A stretch of 31,363 nucleotides of DNA from contig JAUCBJ010000258.1 of NCBI GenBank assembly GCA_032718475.1, positions 1-31,363 on the forward strand. The letters are read 5' to 3'. Shown piece by piece: positions 20,585 through 31,363 of this stretch. The position numbers were made by a program, and so were the translations under genes. This DNA is from Nemertoderma westbladi. Its lineage: Eukaryota; Xenacoelomorpha; Nemertodermatida; Nemertodermatidae. Every line of letters starts with the position of its first letter. Position 1 is the stretch's first letter. Under the pieces are notes generated by a model that was not told where the DNA came from, did not search any database, and saw nothing but the letters and a program-made list of their open reading frames with translations.

Positions 20585-22395
20585 CCTAAAAATAACAAAA
20601 ATACAGTGGCAGATCGGACACCACCTAAAAATAACAAAACTACAGTGGCAGATCGGACACCACCTAAAAATAACAAAACTACAGTGGCAGATCGGACACC
20701 ACCTAAAAATAACAAAACTACAGTGGCAGATTGGACACCACCTAAAAATAACAAAACTACAGTGGCAGATCGAGCACCACATAAATATAAGAAAACTACA
20801 GTGGCAGATCGGACACTACCTAAATATAACAAAACTACGGTGGCAGATCGGACACCACCTAAAAATAACAAAACTACGGAGGCAGATCGGACGCCACCTA
20901 AAAATAACAAAACCACAGTGGCAGATCGGACACCACATAAAAATAACAAAGCTACAGTGGCAGATCGGACAATACCTAAAAATAACAAAACTACGGTGTC
21001 AGATCGGACGCCACCTAAAAATAACAAAACTACAGTGGCAGATTGGACACCACCTAAAAATAACAAAAATACAGTGGCAGATCGGACACCACCTAAAAAT
21101 AACAAAACTACAGTGGCAGATCGGACACCACCTAAAAATAACAAAACTACAGTGGCAGATCGGGCACCACATAAAGATAACAAAACTACAGTGGCAGATC
21201 GGACACCACCTAAAAATAACAAAACTACAGTGGCAGATCGGACGCAACCTAAAAATAACAAAAATACAGTGGCAGATCGGACACCACCTAAAAATAACAA
21301 AACTACAGTGGCAGATCGGACACCACCTAAAAATAATAAAACTACAGTGTCAGATCGGACACCACCTAAAAATTACCAAACTACAGTGTCAGATCGGACA
21401 CCACCTAAAAATAACAAAACTACAGTGGCAGATCGGACGCCACCTAAAGATAAAAAACTACAGTGGCAGATCGGACACCACCTAAAAATAACAAAACTAC
21501 AGTGGCAGATCGGACACCACCTAAAAATAACAAAACTACAGTGGCAGATTGGACACCACCTAAAAATAACAAAAATACAGTGGCAGATCGGACACCACCT
21601 AAAAATAACAAAACTACAGTGGCAGATCGGACACCACCTAAAAATAACAAAACTACAGTGGCAGATCGGACACCACCTAAAAATAACAAAACTACAGTGG
21701 CAGATTGGACACCACCTAAAAATAACAAAACTACAGTGGCAGATCGGGCACCACATAAATATAAGAAAACTACAGTGGCAGATCGGACACTACCTAAATA
21801 TAACAAAACTACGGTGGCAGATCGGACACCACCTAAAAATAACAAAACTACGGTGGCAGATCGGACGCCACCTAAAAATAACAAAACTACAGTGGCAGAT
21901 CGGACACCACATAAAAATAACAAAGCTACAGTGGCAGATCGGACAATACCTAAAAATAACAAAACTACGGTGGCAGATCGGACGCCACCTAAAAATAACA
22001 AAACTACAGTGGCAGATTGGACACCACCTAAAAATAACAAAAATACAGTGGCAGATCGGACACCACCTAAAAATAACAAAACTACAGTGGCAGATCGGAC
22101 ACCACCTAAAAATAACAAAACTACAGTGGTAGATCGGACACCACCTAAAAATAACAAAACTACAGTGGCAGATCGGACGCCACCTAAAAATAACAAAAAT
22201 ACAGTGGCAGATCGGACACCACCTAAAAATAACAAAACTACAGTGGCAGATCGGACACCACCTAAAAATAATAAAACTACAGTGTCAGATCGGACACCAC
22301 CTAAAAATTACCAAACTACAGTGTCAGATCGGACACCACCTAAAAATAACAAAACTACAGTGGCAGATCGGACACCACCTAAAGATAAAAAACTA
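20585..22395. repeat. Higher-order repeat inside the 39-bp array, period about 974 bp
   Basis: Marker units recur in the same order. The ATAAATATAAG variant is at 20781 and 21755 (offset 974), followed in both copies by CTACCTAAATATAAC, ACATAAAAATAACAAAGC, CAATACC and ATTACCAAAC variants. The offset is 25 units minus one base. Confidence 0.8.
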
Positions 22396-23974
22396 CAGTG
22401 GCAGATCGGACACCACCTAAAAATAACAAAACTATAGTGGCAGATTGGACACCACCTAAAAATAACCAAACTACAGTGTCAGATCGGACACCATCCAGAA
22501 ATAACAAAACTACAGTGGCAGATCGGACACCACCTAAAAATAACAAAACTACAGTGGCAGATTGGACACCACCTAAATATAACAAAACTACAGTGTCAGA
22601 TCGGACACCATCCAGAAATAACAAAACTACAGCGGCAGATCGGACACCACCTAAAAATAACAAAACTACAGTGGCAGATTGGACACCACCTAAATATAAC
22701 AAAACTACGGTGGCAGATCGGACACTACCTAAAAATAACAAAACTACAGTGGCAGATCGGACGCCACCTAAAAATAACAAAACTACAGTGGCAGATTGGA
22801 CACCACCTAAAAATAACAAAACTACAGTGGCAGATTGGACACCACCTAAATATAACAAAACTACAGTGGCAGATCGGACACTACCTAAAAATAACAAAAC
22901 TACAGTGGCAGATCGGACGCCACCTAAAAATAACAAAAATACAGTGGCAGATCGGACACCACCTAAAAATAACAAAACTACAGTGGCAGATCGGACACCA
23001 CCTAAAAATAATAAAACTACAGTGTCAGATCGGACACCACCTAAAAATTACCAAACTACAGTGTCAGATCGGACACCACCTAAAAATAACAAAACTACAG
23101 TGGCAGATCGGACGCCACCTAAAGATAAAAAACTACAGTGGCAGATCGGACACCACCTAAAAATAACAAAACTATAGTGGCAGATTGGACACCACCTAAA
23201 AATAACCAAACTACAGTGTCAGATCGGACACCATCCAGAAATAACAAAACTACAGTGGCAGATCGGACACCACCTAAAAATAACAAAACTACAGTGGCAG
23301 ATCGGACGCCACCTAAAAATAAAAAACTACAGTGGCAGATCGGACACCACCTAAAAATAACAAAACTACAGTGGCAGATCGGGCGCCACCTTAAGATAAA
23401 AAACTGCAGTGGCAGATCGGACACCACCTAAAAATAACAAAACTATAGTGGCAGATTGGACACCACCTAAAAATAACAAACCTATAGTGGCAGATCGGAC
23501 ACCACCTAAAAATAACAAAACTACAGTGGCAGATCGGACACCACCTAAAAATAACAAAACTACAGTGGCAGATCGGGCACCACATAAAGATAACAAAACT
23601 ACAGTGGCAGATCGGACACCACCTAAAAATAACAAAACTACAGTGGCAGATCGGACACCACCTAAAAATAACAAAACTACAGTGGCATATCGGACACCAC
23701 CTAAAAATAACAAAACTACAGTGGCAGATTGGACACCACCTAAAAATAACAAAACTACAGTGGCAGATTGGACACCACCTAAAAATAACAAAACTACAGT
23801 GGCAGATCGGACACCACCTAAAAATAACAAAACTACAGTGGCAGATCGGACACCACCTAAAAATAACAAAAATACAGTGGCAGATTGGACACCACCTAAA
23901 AATAACAAAACTACAGTGGCAGATCGGACACCACCTAAAAATAACAAAACTACAGTGGCAGATTGGACACCACC

Positions 23975-26737
23975 TAAAAATAACAAAAATACAGTGGCAG
24001 ATCGGACACCACCTAAAAATAACAAAACTACAATGGCAGATCGGACACCACCTAAAAATAACAAAACTACAGTGGCAGATCGGACACCACCTAAAAATAA
24101 CAAAACTACAGTGGCAGATTGGACACCACCTAAAAATAACAAAACTACAGTGGCAGATCGGGCACCACATAAATATAAGAAAACTACAGTGGCAGATCGG
24201 ACACTACCTAAATATAACAAAACTACGGTGGCAGATCGGACACCACCTAAAAATAACAAAACTACGGTGGCAGATCGGACGCCACCTAAAAATAACAAAA
24301 CTACAGTGGCAGATCGGACACCACATAAAAATAACAAAGCTACAGTGGCAGATCGGACAATACCTAAAAATAACAAAACTACGGTGGCCGATCGGACGCC
24401 ACCTAAAAATAACAAAACTACAGTGGCAGATTGGACACCACCTAAAAATAACAAAAATACAGTGGCAGATCGGACACCACCTAAAAATAACAAAACTACA
24501 GTGGCAGATCGGACACCACCTAAAAATAACAAAACTACAGTGGCAGATCGGGCACCACATAAAGATAACAAAACTACAGTGGCAGATCGGACACCACCTA
24601 AAAATAACAAAACTACAGTGGCAGATCGGACGCCACCTAAAAATAACAAAAATACAGTGGCAGATCGGACACCACCTAAAAATAACAAAACTACAGTGGC
24701 AGATCGGACACCACCTAAAAATAATAAAACTACAGTGTCAGATCGGACACCACCTATAAATTACCAAACTACAGTGTCAGATCGGACACCACCTAAAAAT
24801 AACAAAACTACAGTGGCAGATCGGACGCCACCTAAAGATAAAAAACTACAGTGGCAGATCGGACACCACCTAAAAATAACAAAACTATAGTGGCAGATTG
24901 GACACCACCTAAAAATAACCAAACTACAGTGTCAGATCGGACACCATCCAGAAATAACAAAACTACAGTGGAAGATCGGACACCACCTAAAAATAACAAA
25001 ACTACAGTGGCAGATTGGACACCACCTAAATATAACAAAACTACAGTGTCAGATCGGACACCATCCAGAAATAACAAAACTACAGTGGCAGATCGGACAC
25101 CACCTAAAAATAACAAAACTACAGTGGCAGATTGGACACCACGTAAATATAACAAAACTACGGTGGCAGATCGGACACTACCTAAAAATAACAAAACTAC
25201 AGTGGCAGATCGGACGCCACCTAAAAATAACAAAACTACAGTGGCAGATTGGACACCACCTAAAAATAACAAAACTACAGTGGCAGATTGGACACCACCT
25301 AAATATAACAAAACTACGGTGGCAGATCGGACACTACCTAAAAATAACAAAACTACAGTGGCAGATCGGACGCCACCTAAAAATAACAAAAATACAGTGG
25401 CAGATCGGACACCACCTAAAAATAACAAAACTACAGTGGCAGATCGGACACCACCTAAAAATAATAAAACTACAGTGTCAGATCAGACACCACCTAAAAA
25501 TTACCAAACTACAGTGTCAGATCGGACACCACCTAAAAATAACAAAACTACAGTGGCAGATCGGACGCCACCTAAAGATAAAAAACTACAGTGGCAGATC
25601 GGACACCACCTAAAAATAACAAAACTATAGTGGCAGATTGGACACCACCTAAAAATAACCAAACTACAGTGTCAGATCGGACACCATCCAGAAATAACAA
25701 AACTACAGTGGCAGATCGGACACCACCTAAAAATAACAAAACTACAGTGGCAGATCGGACGCCACCTAAAAATAAAAAACTACAGTGGCAGATCGGACTC
25801 CACCTAAAAATAACAAAACTACAGTGGCAGATCGGACACCACCTTAAGATAAAAAACTACAGTGGCAGATCGGACACCACCTAAAAATAACAAAACTATA
25901 GTGGCAGATTGGACACCACCTAAAAATAACAAACCTACAGTGGCAGATCGGACACCACCTAAAAATAACAAAACTACGGTGGCAGATCGGACGCCACCTA
26001 AAAATAACAAAACTACAGTGGCAGATTGGACACCACCTAAAAATAACAAAAATACAGTGGCAGATCGGACACCACCTAAAAATAACAAAGCTACAGTGGC
26101 AGATCGGACACCACCTAAAAATAACAAAACTATAGTGGCAGATTGGACACCACCTAAAAATAACCAAACTACAGTGTCAGATCGGACACCATCCAGAAAT
26201 AACAAAACTACAGTGGCAGATCGGACACCACCTAAAAATAACAAAACTACAGTGGCAGATCGGACGCCACCTAAAAATAAAAAACTACAGTGGCAGATCG
26301 GACTCCACCTAAAAATAACAAAACTACAGTGGCAGATCGGACGCCACCTTAAGATAAAAAACTACAGTGGCAGATCGGACACCACCTAAAAATAACAAAA
26401 CTATAGTGGCAGATTGGACACCACCTAAAAATAACAAACCTACAGTGGCAGATCGGACACCACCTAAAAATAACAAAACTACGGTGGCAGATCGGACGCC
26501 ACCTAAAAATAACAAAACTACAGTGGCAGATTGGACACCACCTAAAAATAACAAAAATACAGTGGCAGATCGGACACCACCTAAAAATAACAAAACTACA
26601 GTGGCAGATCGGACACCACCTAAAAATAACAAAACTACAGTGGCAGATCGGGCACCACATAAAGATAACAAAACTACAGTGGCAGATCGGACACCACCTA
26701 AAAATAACAAAACTACAGTGGCAGATCGGACGCCACC
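23975..26737. repeat. Higher-order repeat copy A of a 2,763-bp tandem duplication
   Basis: Marker variants recur at a constant offset of 2,763 bp: the rare CAATGGCAG at 24031 and 26794, ATAAATATAAG at 24169 and 26932, TGGAAGATC, CCACGTAAATA, and the 780-bp block 24851-25630 against 27614-28393. Left of about 23975 the two diverge. Edges are approximate. Confidence 0.85.
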
Positions 26738-29500
26738 TAAAAATAACAAAAATACAGTGGCAGATCGGACACCACCTAAAAATAACAAAACTACAATGGC
26801 AGATCGGACACCACCTAAAAATAACAAAACTACAGTGGCAGATCGGACACCACCTAAAAATAACAAAACTACAGTGGCAGATTGGACACCACCTAAAAAT
26901 AACAAAACTACAGTGGCAGATCGGGCACCACATAAATATAAGAAAACTACAGTGGCAGATCGGACACTACCTAAATATAACAAAACTACGGTGGCAGATC
27001 GGACACCACCTAAAAATAACAAAACTACGGTGGCAGATCGGACGCCACCTAAAAATAACAAAACTACAGTGGCAGATCGGACACCACATAAAAATAACAA
27101 AGCTACAGTGGCAGATCGGACAATACCTAAAAATAACAAAACTACGGTGGCCGATCGGACGCCACCTAAAAATAACAAAACTACAGTGGCAGATTGGACA
27201 CCACCTAAAAATAACAAAAATACAGTGGCAGATCGGACACCACCTAAAAATAACAAAACTACAGTGGCAGATCGGACACCACCTAAAAATAACAAAACTA
27301 CAGTGGCAGATCGGGCACCACATAAAGATAACAAAACTACAGTGGCAGATCGGACACCACCTAAAAATAACAAAACTACAGTGGCAGATCGGACGCCACC
27401 TAAAAATAACAAAAATACAGTGGCAGATCGGACACCACCTAAAAATAACAAAACTACAGTGGCAGATCGGACACCACCTAAAAATAATAAAACTACAGTG
27501 TCAGATCGGACACCACCTATAAATTACCAAACTACAGTGTCAGATCGGACACCACCTAAAAATAACAAAACTACAGTGGCAGATCGGACGCCACCTAAAG
27601 ATAAAAAACTACAGTGGCAGATCGGACACCACCTAAAAATAACAAAACTATAGTGGCAGATTGGACACCACCTAAAAATAACCAAACTACAGTGTCAGAT
27701 CGGACACCATCCAGAAATAACAAAACTACAGTGGAAGATCGGACACCACCTAAAAATAACAAAACTACAGTGGCAGATTGGACACCACCTAAATATAACA
27801 AAACTACAGTGTCAGATCGGACACCATCCAGAAATAACAAAACTACAGTGGCAGATCGGACACCACCTAAAAATAACAAAACTACAGTGGCAGATTGGAC
27901 ACCACGTAAATATAACAAAACTACGGTGGCAGATCGGACACTACCTAAAAATAACAAAACTACAGTGGCAGATCGGACGCCACCTAAAAATAACAAAACT
28001 ACAGTGGCAGATTGGACACCACCTAAAAATAACAAAACTACAGTGGCAGATTGGACACCACCTAAATATAACAAAACTACGGTGGCAGATCGGACACTAC
28101 CTAAAAATAACAAAACTACAGTGGCAGATCGGACGCCACCTAAAAATAACAAAAATACAGTGGCAGATCGGACACCACCTAAAAATAACAAAACTACAGT
28201 GGCAGATCGGACACCACCTAAAAATAATAAAACTACAGTGTCAGATCAGACACCACCTAAAAATTACCAAACTACAGTGTCAGATCGGACACCACCTAAA
28301 AATAACAAAACTACAGTGGCAGATCGGACGCCACCTAAAGATAAAAAACTACAGTGGCAGATCGGACACCACCTAAAAATAACAAAACTATAGTGGCAGA
28401 TTGGACACCACCTAAAAATAACCAAACTACAGTGTCAGATCGGACACCATCCAGAAATAACAAAACTACAGTGGCAGATCGGACACCACCTAAAAATAAC
28501 AAAACTACAGTGGCAGATCGGACGCCACCTAAAAATAAAAAACTACAGTGGCAGATCGGACTCCACCTAAAAATAACAAAACTACAGTGGCAGATCGGAC
28601 ACCACCTTAAGATAAAAAACTACAGTGGCAGATCGGACACCACCTAAAAATAACAAAACTATAGTGGCAGATTGGACACCACCTAAAAATAACAAACCTA
28701 CAGTGGCAGATCGGACACCACCTAAAAATAACAAAACTACGGTGGCAGATCGGACGCCACCTAAAAATAACAAAACTACAGTGGCAGATTGGACACCACC
28801 TAAAAATAACAAAAATACAGTGGCAGATCGGACACCACCTAAAAATAACAAAGCTACAGTGGCAGATCGGACACCACCTAAAAATAACAAAACTATAGTG
28901 GCAGATTGGACACCACCTAAAAATAACCAAACTACAGTGTCAGATCGGACACCATCCAGAAATAACAAAACTACAGTGGCAGATCGGACACCACCTAAAA
29001 ATAACAAAACTACAGTGGCAGATCGGACGCCACCTAAAAATAAAAAACTACAGTGGCAGATCGGACTCCACCTAAAAATAACAAAACTACAGTGGCAGAT
29101 CGGACGCCACCTTAAGATAAAAAACTACAGTGGCAGATCGGACACCACCTAAAAATAACAAAACTATAGTGGCAGATTGGACACCACCTAAAAATAACAA
29201 ACCTACAGTGGCAGATCGGACACCACCTAAAAATAACAAAACTACGGTGGCAGATCGGACGCCACCTAAAAATAACAAAACTACAGTGGCAGATTGGACA
29301 CCACCTAAAAATAACAAAAATACAGTGGCAGATCGGACACCACCTAAAAATAACAAAACTACAGTGGCAGATCGGACACCACCTAAAAATAACAAAACTA
29401 CAGTGGCAGATCGGGCACCACATAAAGATAACAAAACTACAGTGGCAGATCGGACACCACCTAAAAATAACAAAACTACAGTGGCAGATCGGACGCCACC
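26738..29500. repeat. Higher-order repeat copy B of the 2,763-bp duplication
   Basis: Near-identical to copy A, including single-unit variants, which indicates a recent duplication by unequal exchange or a replication error. Confidence 0.85.
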
Positions 29501-31107
29501 TAAAAATAACAAAAATACAGTGGCAGATCGGACACCACCTAAAAATAACAAAACTACAGTGGCAGATCGGACACCACCTAAAAATAATAAAACTACAGTG
29601 TCAGATCGGACACCACCTAAAAATTACCAAACTACAGTGTCAGATCGGACACCACCTAAAAATAACAGAACTACAGTGGCAGATTGGACGCCACCTAAAG
29701 ATAAAAAACTACAGTGGCAGATCGGACACCACCTAAAAATAACAAAACTATAGTGGCAGATTGGACACCACCTAAAAATAACCAAACTACAGTGTCAGAT
29801 CGGACACCATCCAGAAATAACAAAACTACAGTGGCAGATCGGACACCACCTAAAAATAACAAAACTACAGTGGCAGATTGGACACCACCTAAATATAACA
29901 AAACTACAGTGTCAGATCGGACACCATCCAGAAATAACAAAACTACAGTGGCAGATCGGACACCACCTAAAAATAACAAAACTACAGTGGCAGATTGGAC
30001 ACCACGTAAATATAACAAAACTACGGTGGCAGATCGGACACTACCTAAAAATAACAAAACTACAGTGGCAGATCGGACGCCACCTAAAAATAACAAAACT
30101 ACAGTGGCAGATTGGACACCACCTAAAAATAACAAAACTACAGTGGCTGATTGGACACCACCTAAATATAACAAAACTACGGTGGCAGATCGGACACTAC
30201 CTAAAAATAACAAAACTACAGTGGCAGATCGGACGCCACCTAAAAATAACAAAAATACAGTGGCAGATCGGACACCACCTAAAAATAACAAAACTACAGT
30301 GGCAGATCGGACACCACCTAAAAATAATAAAACTACAGTGTCAGATCAGACACCACCTAAAAATTACCAAACTACAGTGTCAGATCGGACACCACCTAAA
30401 AATAACAAAACTACAGTGGCAGATCGGACGCCACCTAAAGATAAAAAACTACAGTGGCAGATCGGACACCACCTAAAAATAACAAAACTATAGTGGCAGA
30501 TTGGACACCACCTAAAAATAACCAAACTACAGTGTCAGATCGGACACCATCCAGAAATAACAAAACTACAGTGGCAGATCGGACACCACCTAAAAATAAC
30601 AAAACTACAGTGGCAGATCGGATGCCACCTAAATATAAAAAACTACAGTGGCAGATCGGACACCACCTAAAAATAACAAAACTACAGTGGCAGATCGGAC
30701 GCCACCTTAAGATAAAAAACTACAGTGGCAGATCGGACACCACCTAAAAATAACAAAACTATAGTGGCAGATTGGACACCACCTAAAAATAACAAACCTA
30801 CAGTGGCAGATCGGACACCACCTAAAAATAACAAAACTACGGTGGCAGATCGGACGCCACCTAAAAATAACAAAACTACAGTGGCAGATTGGACACCACC
30901 TAAAAATAACAAAAATACAGTGGCAGATCGGACACCACCTAAAAATAACAAAACTATAGTGGCAGATTGGACACCACCTAAAAATAACCAAACTACAGTG
31001 TCAGATCGGACACCATCCAGAAATAACAAAACTACAGTGGCAGATCGGACACCACCTAAAAATAACAAAACTACAGTGGCAGATCGGACGCCACCTAAAT
31101 ATAACAA
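29501..31107. repeat. Third, shortened copy of the higher-order repeat
   Basis: The 780-bp block returns at 29714-30493, now 2,100 bp after its copy in B. The difference, 2763 minus 2100, is 663 bp, exactly 17 units of 39 bp. A further one-unit loss is seen near 30955 relative to 28854. After about 31107 only plain consensus-like units follow. Confidence 0.75.
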
Positions 31108-31363
31108 AACTACAGTGGCAGATCGGACACCACCAGAAATAACAAAACTACAGTGGCAGATCGGACACCACCTAAAAATAACAAAACTACAGTGGCAGAT
31201 CGGACACCACCTAAAAATAACAAAACTACAGTGGCAGATCGGACACCACCTAAAAATAACAAAACTACAGTGGCAGATCGGACGCCACCTAAAAATAACA
31301 AAACTACAGTGGCAGATCGGACACCACCTAAAAATAACAAAACTACAGTGGCAGATTGGACAC

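Larger units (their letters stand above)
18703..31363. repeat. 39-bp minisatellite, roughly 320 units, running off the window; derived from the CNBD2-like splice acceptor and exon start
   Basis: On the plus strand the consensus unit joins GGACACCACCTAAAAATAAC to AAAACTACAGTGGCAGATC. On the minus strand it is TGTTATTTTTAG followed by the first 27 nt of the adjacent exon. The first unit is continuous with exon 18381-18727. Variants include GGACGCC, TTGGACACC, ACATAAA, AAATACAG, ACGGTGG, CATCCAGAAA and several short units. One 30-bp unit near 19496 lacks 9 nt, an extra A lies near 19671, and units with TAAAAAACTACAG or CTTAAAAATAAAAAC are 1-3 nt shorter. The unit has no stop in at least three of six frames, so long frames appear on both strands (repeats ADRTPPKNNKTTV, GGVRSATVVLLFL, WCPICHCSFVIFR, LQWQIGHHLKITK). 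None starts or ends like a gene, and all change frame at indel units. Confidence 0.97.

Overview
The window is eukaryotic, almost certainly metazoan DNA. It has spliced coding exons with GT/AG boundaries, a LINE fragment with a target-site duplication, a terminal-inverted-repeat element and several kilobase-scale minisatellites. Nothing prokaryotic is visible (no operon, CRISPR array, phage or plasmid). The species cannot be fixed from the sequence; an invertebrate is my guess from the LINE type and repeat content.

Layout. 1-1630 (minus) is an uninterrupted frame of at least 543 codons that runs off the left edge; it encodes an unrecognised protein with an Ala/Glu/Lys coiled coil. 1.6-5.4 kb is non-coding, with two old tandem repeats. 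5480-5626 (minus) is a possible internal exon with good splice signals. 5.6-8.6 kb is non-coding, with a 12-bp repeat and a 19-bp minisatellite full of GGTCAnnnTGACC palindromes. 8.6-10.15 kb is a mobile-element graveyard: a retroelement remnant, then a TIR element interrupted by a LINE 3' end flanked by a 9-bp duplication. Around 11.5 kb there is a large hairpin. 11.9-15.36 kb holds three minisatellites with 40-, 36- and 37-bp units, none of which contains an indel. 15.4-17.4 kb is unique sequence with poly-C tracts.

The right half belongs to one minus-strand gene. It encodes a protein with two cyclic-nucleotide-binding domains, closest by eye to CNBD2. The 3'-terminal exon (from 17521) and the exon before it (18381-18727) are present, and a polyA signal lies near 17370. 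The remaining 12.6 kb, out to the window end, is a 39-bp minisatellite of roughly 320 units.

The main result is the origin of that array. Its unit is the 3' splice site of the adjacent exon: 12 nt of intron ending in AG plus the first 27 nt of the exon. Those exon bases encode the phosphate-binding-cassette core (Arg-Ser-Ala-Thr-Val). The gene is therefore preceded by hundreds of copies of its own splice acceptor. Each is 13 codons apart, and for about the first 24 units each is in frame with the exon. The array also carries higher-order duplications of about 2.76 kb. Most long open frames at 18.5-31.3 kb, on both strands, are by-products of a 39-bp unit without stop codons and are not genes.
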